A stretch of DNA of 64,000 bases from NCBI GenBank assembly GCA_035569495.1, contig DATMMX010000028.1, forward strand, positions 1 to 64,000, in the 5' to 3' direction. Source of the stretch: DASRDZ01 sp035569495. GTDB lineage: Bacteria > Chloroflexota > Dormibacteria > Aeolococcales > Aeolococcaceae. Both the position numbers and the translations under genes were made by a program. Position 1 is the stretch's first letter; every line of letters begins with the position of its first letter. The notes under the pieces are model-generated. The model worked only from the letters and a program-made list of their open reading frames with translations. It ran no database searches and was not told where the DNA came from. Below, one piece after another: positions 56,932-64,000 of this stretch.

Positions 56932-59387
56932 CCGCCCGGAGTTTCCGCCACCCCCGGCCCGAACTCATGGGGCGGCGCCGCCGGGCCGCGGGCCAGCAGG
57001 CTGCGCCACACCAGCAGCGGGATGGCCCGCTCCACCCGCTCCCAGGCGCGCCGCCACTGCACCGCCTCGCGCTCGCTCAGCCCCTCCGCGGAGAACTCCG
57101 CCTTGCCGGTGGCCGCCGCGATCTGCTCCAGGGCCGCCACCACGCGCGCCCGCACCGGCAGCGGCCCCACCTCGGCGGACCCGTCGCGATGCAAGAGGGT
57201 GACCGTGTCCGGAGGCAGCGCCGCCGAGAGTCGCCGCGCGTACGCCGGGAAGGTCTCCGACGCGCGCCGCCGCACCCCCAGCAACGCGCCGAAGGCGGAG
57301 ACCCGCCGCCACACCGCCGGCAGCGATCGCGCCCGCGCCAGCCAGCGCCGCATCAGCACGTACAGCCCCACCACCCCGAGCACTCCCAGCGCGCCGCCGA
57401 GCAGTCCGGGGGGGATGGTCGCGCCGCCCGCGCCGCCCGCGCCGGCTCCGGTGTCGGGGCGGGGGGTGGTCGTGGGCTTGGGGGTTGCCGAGGGCGCGGC
57501 GGTGGGGGTCGCCGCCGGGGCCACGGTCGAGGGGTCGGGGCCGCGCGGGATCGGCGAGTAGGTGCCGTCAGGGGTGGGCTCGAAGGGCACCCAGCCGAAG
57601 CCGGGGAAGTAGGCCTCGACCCAGACGTGGGCGTCGCTGGTGGTCACCTGGTGCAGCGCCGGCCCGGGCCGGCTGCTGGAGTCGTCGACCGAACCCGGGC
57701 CGTAGCCGGAGACCAGCCGGGCGGGGATGCCGTCGGCGCGGAGCAGGGCGCCCATGGCGTCCGCGAAGTACTGGCAGTAGCCCTTCCTGGTGCGGGTGAG
57801 GAAGTCGATCACCGGCCACACCCCGCTCTGCGTGGGCGGCGGCTTGAGCGTGTAGGTGAAGGTGACGGTGTCGCGCAGCCGCGACTCGATGGCGGCGGCG
57901 GCGTCGTAGGGGGTGGTGGCGGTGGCGGTCCAGTCCTTGGCGATGCGGGTCAGGGTGGCGACCTGGTCGAAGTCGGAGCGGGTCACCGGGTTGAGGCTGA
58001 GGTAGGTGCCCCTGACGAAGGCGGGGTAGTCGGTGCCCGCGGCGCGGAGCTGGTTGGCGCTCGCCGTGGTCTGCGTGCCGGTGGTGGTGTAGCCGGTCAC
58101 CGAGCCGAAGGTGCGGAACTGGTCGACGGTGAGCAGGCTGCTCTGCCCGCCCGGGCCGGGCGCCGCGCCGGTGTCGACCAGGCCCGAGGCGTTGCCGTCC
58201 ACCGAGATGGCGTCGGGCTCGCCGGGGAAGATGCCCAGCGGCGCGCCGCTGCCCGTGGCCGCGCCGGAGAGCACGATGCGGGTCGACACCGGCGCGACCG
58301 TGCCGGGCTTGGCGACGCCGCCGTCGGCGGGCACGCGATCGCGGGGGATCTGCCCCGCGGTGACGCCCACCTCGCCGTCGCCGACGCCCGCCGCGGTGCT
58401 CGCCTGGGGGCCGGTGGGGAACCAGTTGCCCGAGGTGAAGTAGTCGTCGTTGACGACACGCAGGTAGAACGAGGCGGCGCTGTCCGAGGTGTACGAGAGC
58501 ACCGGCTGCGGGTCGCTGGTGAGCTGCCCGCCCGGCACCGCGTTGGGGTCGAAGCGGATCTGTCCCGGCCCGGTGCCGGTGCCGCCGCTGCCCGAGCCCG
58601 AGCCCAGCGAGCCCCGGTGGCCGCTCGACGAGCTGAAGTGGAACAGCGAGCCCGAGATGTCGCGCGACGACACCGGCGGCACGACCAGCGCGACCAGCAG
58701 CAGCAGCAGCGCCGCGGCCCAGGTCACCCGGCCGAAGCGGCGCTCCGTCCCCGGCAGCGCCACCACCCCGGTGCGCCGCCAGCGCGCCGACAGCGAGAGC
58801 AGGTGGACGCGCCCGACGACCACCAGCGCCAGCGCGACCGCCACCGCCTCGGGGAACCACACGTTCTGCAGCGACGGCGCGTTGAGGGCATTCACGGCCA
58901 GAACTGCGAAGCAGGGGATCACCGCCAGCACGCCGCGCCGCTCGCGCACCGCCAGCCATCCCGACCACGAACCGACCAGCCAGAACACGCCGCACAGTCC
59001 CACCAGGAACGGCCAGTCGCCCTGGACGAACAGCCCGGTGGTCAAGGCGCTGGCGTACTTCTGCGCCGCGTCGCCGAGGCTGATGGTGTCGGAGCCGGGG
59101 ATGGAGCCGTAGGTGAGCGGCACCACGACCAGCGCGCCGACGACCGGCAGCATCAGCAGCGCGACGACGCGCGACGCCGACGAGCGCGCCACCAGCGTCG
59201 CCTCCAGCACCGCGGCGACGGCGCAGACCAGCATGGCGCCGGTGCCGTCGACCCACGCCGCCGACATCACCGCCCACGCCGTCGCCGCCACCATGCCCAG
59301 CGTGGCCAGGCCGACCACGGTGATGTTGGTCAGCCGCGGCAGCGGCGCGGCGCCGCCGGTCCTGAGCCGCAGAGTTGTTGCCGACAT
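56928..59387 (-). CDS. TgpA-like membrane transglutaminase
   Basis: An 819-residue protein with an N-terminal TM bundle (about residues 15-230) and a large extracytoplasmic domain. That domain has a transglutaminase core: KGYCQYFADAMGALLRADGIPARLVSGY with the catalytic Cys, then SDAHVWVEAYFPGFGWVPFEPTPD with His and Asp. It ends in another TM helix and a cytosolic DUF4129-like tail. It belongs to the MoxR-DUF58-TgpA module found near cell-envelope genes. The third gene of the leftward operon after DUF58 (33-nt gap). The ATG at 59387 is chosen; a TTG at 59393 is possible. Confidence 0.9.
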   Translation of the reverse strand: MSATTLRLRTGGAAPLPRLTNITVVGLATLGMVAATAWAVMSAAWVDGTGAMLVCAVAAVLEATLVARSSASRVVALLMLPVVGALVVVPLTYGSIPGSDTISLGDAAQKYASALTTGLFVQGDWPFLVGLCGVFWLVGSWSGWLAVRERRGVLAVIPCFAVLAVNALNAPSLQNVWFPEAVAVALALVVVGRVHLLSLSARWRRTGVVALPGTERRFGRVTWAAALLLLLVALVVPPVSSRDISGSLFHFSSSSGHRGSLGSGSGSGGTGTGPGQIRFDPNAVPGGQLTSDPQPVLSYTSDSAASFYLRVVNDDYFTSGNWFPTGPQASTAAGVGDGEVGVTAGQIPRDRVPADGGVAKPGTVAPVSTRIVLSGAATGSGAPLGIFPGEPDAISVDGNASGLVDTGAAPGPGGQSSLLTVDQFRTFGSVTGYTTTGTQTTASANQLRAAGTDYPAFVRGTYLSLNPVTRSDFDQVATLTRIAKDWTATATTPYDAAAAIESRLRDTVTFTYTLKPPPTQSGVWPVIDFLTRTRKGYCQYFADAMGALLRADGIPARLVSGYGPGSVDDSSSRPGPALHQVTTSDAHVWVEAYFPGFGWVPFEPTPDGTYSPIPRGPDPSTVAPAATPTAAPSATPKPTTTPRPDTGAGAGGAGGATIPPGLLGGALGVLGVVGLYVLMRRWLARARSLPAVWRRVSAFGALLGVRRRASETFPAYARRLSAALPPDTVTLLHRDGSAEVGPLPVRARVVAALEQIAAATGKAEFSAEGLSEREAVQWRRAWERVERAIPLLVWRSLLARGPAAPPHEFGPGVAETPGG

Positions 59388-59420
59388 CAGCAAAAACTCA
59401 GCGACGCGCCAAGCCGGACA

Positions 59421-60617
59421 TCAGGAGCCGACCGCGCGCGACCGCAGCCCCCCGCCCAGCTCGTCGCCGCGACGCACCTGCCACCAGTCGAGGGCGAGCC
59501 GCCACGATGCGGGGATGCGCAGCGGCGCACCCGGCGCGCCGAACGAGGTGGGCTCCACGAACACCGCGAGGTGCCGCTGCCCGCGCACGCCGAGGTCGAG
59601 CAGCGCCTCCACCCAGCCCTGGGAACGGTTGCTGGTGATCACCACGATCGAGCCGCGGCCGCGCCAGCCCTCGCCGTGGCGCTGCAGCGCGGTGGCCAGC
59701 TCGATGTCGCCGTCGTCGGTGCAGGTGGCCAGGTAGTCGAGGACGCGCAGCCGCTGCGCCTCGCCGCGCCCCGCGCCGAAGGCGGTGTGCTGCGAGTCGG
59801 TGGTGACCAGCCCGAAGGCCTGGCCGCGCCGCACCGCCGCGTGGCACAGCGACGCCGCCACCGACACCGCGTACTCCAGCGACGACTCCGGCGCCTCGCC
59901 GAAGTGCCGGCCGCGCTGCAGGTCGAGCATCACCAGCACGTCGGCGCTCTGCCGCGTGTCGTACACGCGCGACATCAGGTGCCCGGTGCGCGCCGTCGAG
60001 GGCCAGTGGATGCGGCCCAGGCCGTCGGCGGGGTCGTAGTCGCGGATGGTGGTGACGTCGGGCGGCGAGTCGGTGGCGCGGCCGCGCCCCTGCTCGCCCA
60101 TGCCGCCCTCGGCGCTGAGCGGGCCCATCTCGCCAAGCGCGTGGATGGCGGGGTAGACGAGGACGCCGGTCTTGGGGGCCACGCGCACGGTGCGCGGGAA
60201 CAGCCCGAAGGGGTCGCCGAGGCGGGCCTCCAGGGGGCCGAACTCGTAGATGCCGCGGCGCTGGAAGACGCCGCGCGCCGTCCACGACACCACGTCGCCG
60301 CCGCGCAGCGAGCAGGCGCGGCCGGGGACGTAGCCGGGCAGGCGGGTGCGGTCGTGCACCTCGCAGTAGGCGACCGGCAATGCGCTGCGGTTGCGCACCA
60401 CGAAGCGCTCGGTGAAGGGCTCGCCGACCATGTGCGCACCGCCCGGCGAGTCGCGGGCCACGTCGACCTTGCGCGCCAGCGCGCGCGACCACAGCCAGGC
60501 GACGACCAGCAGGAAGATGAGGACGTAGGCCAGCGTGTAGGCGAGGCGGACCCCGGTGATCCCCGCAAAAAACGCCAGGACGGCGATGCACGCAAGGAGC
60601 GGGGCCCGGCTGCTCAT
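59421..60617 (-). CDS. DUF58 domain membrane protein
   Basis: A 398-residue protein. Two N-terminal TM helices (about residues 6-45) precede a beta-rich region and the DUF58 core RDYDPADGLGRIHWPSTARTG, a von Willebrand A-like segment that includes VLVMLDLQ. In MoxR systems this protein usually acts with the AAA+ ATPase in assembly or quality control of envelope or metal-containing complexes. Its ATG follows the moxR stop by only 1 nt. It is conserved in order with the transglutaminase gene downstream. Confidence 0.92.
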   Translation of the reverse strand: MSSRAPLLACIAVLAFFAGITGVRLAYTLAYVLIFLLVVAWLWSRALARKVDVARDSPGGAHMVGEPFTERFVVRNRSALPVAYCEVHDRTRLPGYVPGRACSLRGGDVVSWTARGVFQRRGIYEFGPLEARLGDPFGLFPRTVRVAPKTGVLVYPAIHALGEMGPLSAEGGMGEQGRGRATDSPPDVTTIRDYDPADGLGRIHWPSTARTGHLMSRVYDTRQSADVLVMLDLQRGRHFGEAPESSLEYAVSVAASLCHAAVRRGQAFGLVTTDSQHTAFGAGRGEAQRLRVLDYLATCTDDGDIELATALQRHGEGWRGRGSIVVITSNRSQGWVEALLDLGVRGQRHLAVFVEPTSFGAPGAPLRIPASWRLALDWWQVRRGDELGGGLRSRAVGS

Positions 60618-60618
60618 C

Positions 60619-61575
60619 TCACGCCAGGCGGCGCCCCGCGACCGGCACGGCCTCGGTGTCCATCACCTCGGCGAGCACCGTCGAGGCGGTCACCCCGCGC
60701 AGCTCCGCGTTGGGACGGACCACGATGCGGTGGGTGAGCACCGACGCGGCCAGCTCCTTGACGTCGTCGGGCAGCACGTACTCGCGGGCGGCGGCGGCGG
60801 CGCGCGCCTGGGCGGCGTGGAGCAGGCCGAGCGAGCCGCGCGGCGAGGCGCCCAGGCCGACGTCGGGGTGGTGCCGGGTGCGCTGGACCAGGCGGACGCA
60901 GTACTCCTTGATCACCGGGTCGACGTGGATGGCGGTGACCTCGTTCTGGCAGCGCTGCAGCTCGTGGGCGTCGGTGACCGCCTCCAGCGCCTCCAGCGGC
61001 GAGCCGGACTGGAAGCGGTCGAGCATGGCCACCTCCTCCTCCAGGGAGAGGTAGCCGAGGTTGACCTTGAGCAGGAAGCGGTCGACCTGGGCCTCGGGCA
61101 GCGGGTAGGTCCCCGCCAGCTCGACGGGGTTCTCGGTGGCCAGCACCATGAACGGCTCGGGGAGCATGCGGGTGACGCCGTCGGCGGTGACCTGGCGCTC
61201 CTCCATCGCCTCCAGCAGGCTGGACTGCGTCTTGGGGGTGGCCCGGTTGATCTCGTCGGCGAGCAGGATCTGGGTGAACACCGGGCCCTCGCGGAACTCG
61301 AAGGACGCCGTCTGCGGGTTGAAGACGTTGACCCCGGTGATGTCGCTGGGCAGCAGGTCGGGGGTGAACTGGATGCGCTCGAACTGGCAGCCGGTGGCCC
61401 GCGCCAGGGACTTGGCGAGCAGCGTCTTGCCCACGCCGGGCACGTCCTCGATGAGCAGATGCCCGCGACAGAGCAGGGTGAGGACGCACTGCTCCACCTC
61501 GGCGTGCTTGCCGATGATGACCGTCCCGACGCTCTCCACGAGACGCCGCACCACCTGGTGCACAAGCCCCGGCAT
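60619..61575 (-). CDS. MoxR family AAA+ ATPase
   Basis: A 318-residue ATPase with Walker A EDVPGVGKTLLAKSLA, Walker B ILLADEINRATPKTQSSLLEAMEE, sensor 1 VLATENPVE and the arginine-finger region PEAQVDRFLLKV. It supplies the ATP-driven remodelling step for the DUF58 and TgpA-like proteins. First gene of the operon. TATACT at 61639-61634 would be a good -10, giving a 5' leader of about 50 nt that contains TCAGAGGGG as a likely ribosome binding site. Confidence 0.93.
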   Translation of the reverse strand: MPGLVHQVVRRLVESVGTVIIGKHAEVEQCVLTLLCRGHLLIEDVPGVGKTLLAKSLARATGCQFERIQFTPDLLPSDITGVNVFNPQTASFEFREGPVFTQILLADEINRATPKTQSSLLEAMEERQVTADGVTRMLPEPFMVLATENPVELAGTYPLPEAQVDRFLLKVNLGYLSLEEEVAMLDRFQSGSPLEALEAVTDAHELQRCQNEVTAIHVDPVIKEYCVRLVQRTRHHPDVGLGASPRGSLGLLHAAQARAAAAAREYVLPDDVKELAASVLTHRIVVRPNAELRGVTASTVLAEVMDTEAVPVAGRRLA

Positions 61576-61633
61576 GACGACAGTTCTACCCCTCAGAGGC
61601 CGGGTTCCGCAGATTCTCTCTCCCGGCCTGTGG

Positions 61634-61639
61634 AGTATA
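61634..61639 (-). promoter_or_regulatory. -10-like hexamer of the moxR operon (TATACT)
   Basis: TATACT matches the -10 consensus in five of six bases and lies about 60 nt upstream of the moxR ATG. It is a conventional leadered promoter, unlike many others here. No -35 of note was found. Confidence 0.4.
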
Positions 61640-61701
61640 CGTTCGCGCCGCTCCTCGTTCGCGTCGCGGCAAACCTCCGCAACCGCCGTGGACAGTCGTA
61701 C

Positions 61702-61727
61702 ACACCAAATGACACAATTTATGGTGT
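61702..61727. promoter_or_regulatory. inverted repeat ACACCA-N14-TGGTGT, candidate operator
   Basis: ACACCA (61702-61707) and TGGTGT (61722-61727) are perfect inverted arms. The intervening AT-rich core is itself near-symmetric (AAAT ... ATTT). It sits in the gap between moxR and the HTH gene, about 75 bp upstream of the latter, as expected for an autoregulatory operator. Confidence 0.4.
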
Positions 61728-61800
61728 ACTAGTTGGGACCACCGATCACGCCCGGCCACCCTCCCCCCAGTGGGGCAGCGTCGGGAAGGGAATGAAGGCG

Positions 61801-62064
61801 ATGCCGGAGACCGATGAGATCCTGACGACGGGCGAGGCGGCTGCGCTGTGCGGCGTCTCGCGGTCGACCCTGCGGCGCGCGGTCGCTCAGGGTCAGCTGA
61901 CCGCCTGGCACACGCCGGGCAAGCACCTGCGCTTCACCCGCGCCTCGTGCATGGACTTCGCCCGCCAGCTCGGCCGCGTCGACCTGGTCGGCCGGGGCTA
62001 CGCCGAGGACGGCGGGGCGGCCGGCGGACGCGAGGCGTTCGAGACCCAGGCCACCCTGCGCTGA
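61801..62064 (+). CDS. BldC/excisionase-like helix-turn-helix protein
   Basis: An 87-residue DNA-binding protein. ILTTGEAAALCGVSRSTLRRAVAQG is an HTH_17 winged helix of the MerR/BldC/excisionase type, and LTAWHTPGKHLRF is the wing. The last 20 residues are flexible. ATG at 61801 has AAGGGA at a suitable distance; ATG at 61792 abuts that site and is less likely. BldC-like regulators control developmental genes in actinomycetes, while excisionases act on mobile elements. No integrase is nearby, so a regulatory role is favoured. Confidence 0.8.
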   Translation: MPETDEILTTGEAAALCGVSRSTLRRAVAQGQLTAWHTPGKHLRFTRASCMDFARQLGRVDLVGRGYAEDGGAAGGREAFETQATLR

Positions 62065-62083
62065 GCCCTCGCCGGCGGCGCGC

Positions 62084-62437
62084 TCAGTGTGCGGCGCCGA
62101 TCAGCGAGACGAGGTTGGCGCAGACCGCGTAGGCGGTGACCGCCGTGGTCAGCACGACGGTGGTCACCGCCAGGCGCCTGGGCAGCTTGGCCATGGCGGC
62201 GAGCAGCAGCCCGGCGACCAGCACCTTCTGGAGCAACAGCCCAGGGATCCCGTAGACGTGGAGCACGCTCACCGTGAACGGGTTGCGCTCGTCCAGCCCC
62301 AGGCGCAGTCCCGCGGCGGTGCTGAAGGCGTCGAGCACCTGGGCGATCACGGCGGCCACGTAGACGCGGCGGAGCAGCAGGTCGCGAAGGACGTTGGAAA
62401 CGCCCGGCTGGCTCTTGGCGATCGCCCTGTCGATCAT
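62084..62437 (-). CDS. small membrane protein, DUF5658-like
   Basis: A 117-residue protein with about three to four TM helices. The first helix, YVAAVIAQVLDAFSTAAGL, is followed by LGLDERNPF, resembling the DUF5658 pattern (D...ST...GxxExNP). The function is unknown to me. CATACT at 62450-62445 lies 7 nt before the ATG, again leaderless-like. It converges with the HTH gene, 19 bp between their ends. Confidence 0.6.
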   Translation of the reverse strand: MIDRAIAKSQPGVSNVLRDLLLRRVYVAAVIAQVLDAFSTAAGLRLGLDERNPFTVSVLHVYGIPGLLLQKVLVAGLLLAAMAKLPRRLAVTTVVLTTAVTAYAVCANLVSLIGAAH

Positions 62438-62520
62438 CCCCCCGAGTATGGGGGACGCCTGGCCGCGCTCCTGTGGTGTGGCCCTGGCGAAGCTGTGATG
62501 GGGCTGTCGCGCTCGCTGCG

Positions 62521-63060
62521 TTACGAGCCGGCGGCGGCGGCGCGGCGCCGTGCCAGCACACCGCCGAGGCTGCCGCCGAGCAGGGCCAGGAAGTCGCCGG
62601 AGATGAGCCCGCCCATGTTCATCGGACCGAGGTCGACCAGGGTGTGCGTACCGCTCTGCAGCGAGCCGTGGACCACCGAGGCCTCCTGGCCGAACTGATA
62701 GCAGGCGGCCACGATGATGAAGCCGACCGCGACCGCGAAGCCCTGGTACAGCTCCTGGCGCCGGGCCATTCTTGCGGCCAGGTAGCCTCCGGCGAGCACG
62801 GCGAGGAAGCTGGCGACGCCGACGATGCCGCCGTCGAGCTTGTCGCGCCCGTCGCTGCCCAGGGTGGCGTTGGCGATGGCCAGGCCGCCGTCACTGAGGA
62901 TCAGCAGGGTGAGCTCGCCGACGATGAGGCCGAGCAGGACGTGGCGCCAGGAGATGGTGCCCTGGCGCTGCTCGCCGTCGCTGCTCGCCGCGGGCCGGGG
63001 GCGCTCCAGCGTGGCGGCGCCGCCGTTGCCGGCGGCTTTGCGACGGTTCTCCCTGGACAT
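62521..63060 (-). CDS. four-TM membrane protein, unknown function
   Basis: A 179-residue protein with a hydrophilic N-terminus of about 40 residues (SRENRRKAAGNGG start). Four hydrophobic segments follow at about residues 43-62, 76-96, 105-125 and 145-170. Glycine-rich helix borders (DGGIVGVASFLAVLAGGYLAA) are notable. I do not recognise it. TATACT at 63075-63070 lies 9 nt before the ATG. It is divergent from the large membrane protein at the window edge. Confidence 0.6.
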   Translation of the reverse strand: MSRENRRKAAGNGGAATLERPRPAASSDGEQRQGTISWRHVLLGLIVGELTLLILSDGGLAIANATLGSDGRDKLDGGIVGVASFLAVLAGGYLAARMARRQELYQGFAVAVGFIIVAACYQFGQEASVVHGSLQSGTHTLVDLGPMNMGGLISGDFLALLGGSLGGVLARRRAAAAGS

Positions 63061-63134
63061 GGCCCCGGCAGTATAGCTACGGTCCGGTCACGCCCATCTC
63101 GGGGTTTGCAGGGGCGACCGTAGGCTGGCGGAGC

Positions 63135-64000
63135 ATGGCCGTCATCGCTCCCCGCGCCCGGCCGGCGGGCGCCGTCTCCCCCTTGTCGCCCGGCGGCCGC
63201 GGCCCCCTCGCCGCCGTCGCGCGGCTGCTCGCCTCGCCGCCGCGGGTGTTCCTGGTGGCGGCGGCGCTGGCCGCGTTCGCCGCGTGCGTCGACGTGCTCC
63301 ACGACCCGGACCTGTGGTGGCACCTGCGGCTCGGGCAGTGGATCCTCGACAGCCATTCCGTGCCGCACACCGAGCTGTTCAGCTTCACCGCGGCGGGCAA
63401 TGCCATGACGGCGCACGAGTGGGGCAGCGAGGTGCTGTTCGCGCTGATGGCCCGGGTGGGCGGGCTGCTGCTGGTCTCGCTGGTGATGGCGTGCGTCGCG
63501 TGGAGTGGGCTGCTGGCGCTGGCGCTGCGTGCCCGCGCCCGGGGTGCGGGCGTGGTCGCTGTGGCCGTTGCATTGCTGGTGGGTGCGCGGGCGATGGAGC
63601 CGGTGCTGGGCACGCGGCCGCAGGTGATCACCGTCGCCCTGGTGTGCTGGACGCTGCTGGTTGCCGAGCGGTACCTGGCGCGCGGCGGCCGCCTCGTCTG
63701 GGTGCTGCCGCCGGTGGTGCTGGTGTGGGCCAACCTGCACGGCGGTGTCGTGCTCGGGTTGGGCGCGCTCTGCCTGCTGCTCGCGCTCTCCGCGTTGAGC
63801 CTTCTGCTGCGCCGCCCGGGCGCCCCTTCGTTTGCTCGGCTGCGCACGCTGGGTCTTGCGGTGGGCGTCGCCGCCGCGGCGGGCTGCCTCAACCCCAACG
63901 GCCCCGGCCTCTACCGCTACGCCCTGGCCACCTCCGCCTCCGAGCGCCTCAAGCCCATCACCGAGTGGCACTCCCCCGACTTCACCGACCCCAGCAACCT
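63135..64000 (+). CDS. multi-TM membrane protein, N-terminal part (runs off window)
   Basis: The frame is open from ATG 63135 to the last base, giving at least 288 residues with the end missing. The N-terminus is Pro/Ala-rich; helices begin near residue 36. DLWWHLRLGQWILDS, HEWGSEVLF, LGTRPQVITVALVCWTLL and WANLHGGVVLGLGAL match a widespread family of uncharacterised, PMT-like polytopic membrane proteins (from memory). TAGGCT at 63121-63126 is 8 nt upstream of the ATG. A link to glycan or lipid transfer is inference. Confidence 0.75.
   Translation, partial: MAVIAPRARPAGAVSPLSPGGRGPLAAVARLLASPPRVFLVAAALAAFAACVDVLHDPDLWWHLRLGQWILDSHSVPHTELFSFTAAGNAMTAHEWGSEVLFALMARVGGLLLVSLVMACVAWSGLLALALRARARGAGVVAVAVALLVGARAMEPVLGTRPQVITVALVCWTLLVAERYLARGGRLVWVLPPVVLVWANLHGGVVLGLGALCLLLALSALSLLLRRPGAPSFARLRTLGLAVGVAAAAGCLNPNGPGLYRYALATSASERLKPITEWHSPDFTDPSN

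Noticed and set aside
55044..60737. A 1897-residue plus-strand open frame of Arg/Pro/Ala-rich sequence
   Set aside because: It lies antisense or out of frame to thiO, MBL, TgpA-like and DUF58 genes and has no domain signature. It is a GC-bias shadow.
61801..62064. Mobile element indicated by an excisionase-like HTH gene
   Set aside because: No integrase, attachment site, transposase or tRNA-adjacent insertion is present around it.

Overview
The window is a high-GC bacterial chromosome segment with very high coding density: about 60 protein genes on both strands, one tRNA and one clear riboswitch. I see no phage genes, integrases, IS transposases, CRISPR arrays or rRNA. Many genes start with GTG, and two LLM-type F420-dependent oxidoreductases, a paired bacterial ArsA/Get3-like ATPase set, a MoxR-DUF58-transglutaminase operon and an S8 protease with Trp-Ser-Gly repeats are present. 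Together these suggest a soil or terrestrial high-GC lineage such as Candidatus Dormibacterota or another Chloroflexota/Actinomycetota-like group. That placement is inference; no phylogenetic marker was tested.

Layout. 1-10.7 kb: end of an SMC-like ATPase, an ArsA-like ATPase pair, an aldo/keto reductase, a MOSC protein, a PrxQ peroxiredoxin, small membrane proteins, a SirB1-like protein, an LLM oxidoreductase, dxs and an RDD protein. 10.8-13.7 kb: a GGDEF-EAL protein, a crotonase and tRNA-Arg(CCT). 13.7-21 kb: a likely catabolic island. On the minus strand lie an ABC importer (ATPase, permease, lipoprotein) and a GntR-family regulator. Divergent from it, on the plus strand, are an amidohydrolase, a DapA-fold protein lacking the Schiff-base lysine and a SnoaL-like protein. 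A crotonase lacking both catalytic glutamates converges on this cluster. Two promoter-like elements sit back to back in the divergent gap. 21-31 kb: a phosphatase, methyltransferase, MFS carrier, two-component system, DUF2330 protein, ABC-2 exporter and CPBP protease. 31-41 kb: the repeat-bearing S8 protease overlapping a diguanylate cyclase, a BBE-like flavoprotein, a secreted HEYAE protein, a DegS-like kinase, an aldehyde dehydrogenase and an orphan Flp pilin. 41-50 kb: a CaCA exchanger and a TPP-riboswitch operon thiC-yhhQ-queF, then clpB. 50-64 kb: a DD-carboxypeptidase, GH15 glucoamylase, sensor kinase, thiO, MBL hydrolase, the MoxR operon, a BldC/excisionase-like HTH protein, small membrane proteins and the start of a large membrane protein cut by the window edge.

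A recurrent feature is a TANNNT (or CATANT) -10-like hexamer 6-9 nt before the start codon with no Shine-Dalgarno sequence. This implies many leaderless mRNAs and helped choose starts. No intergenic stretch exceeds about 300 bases.
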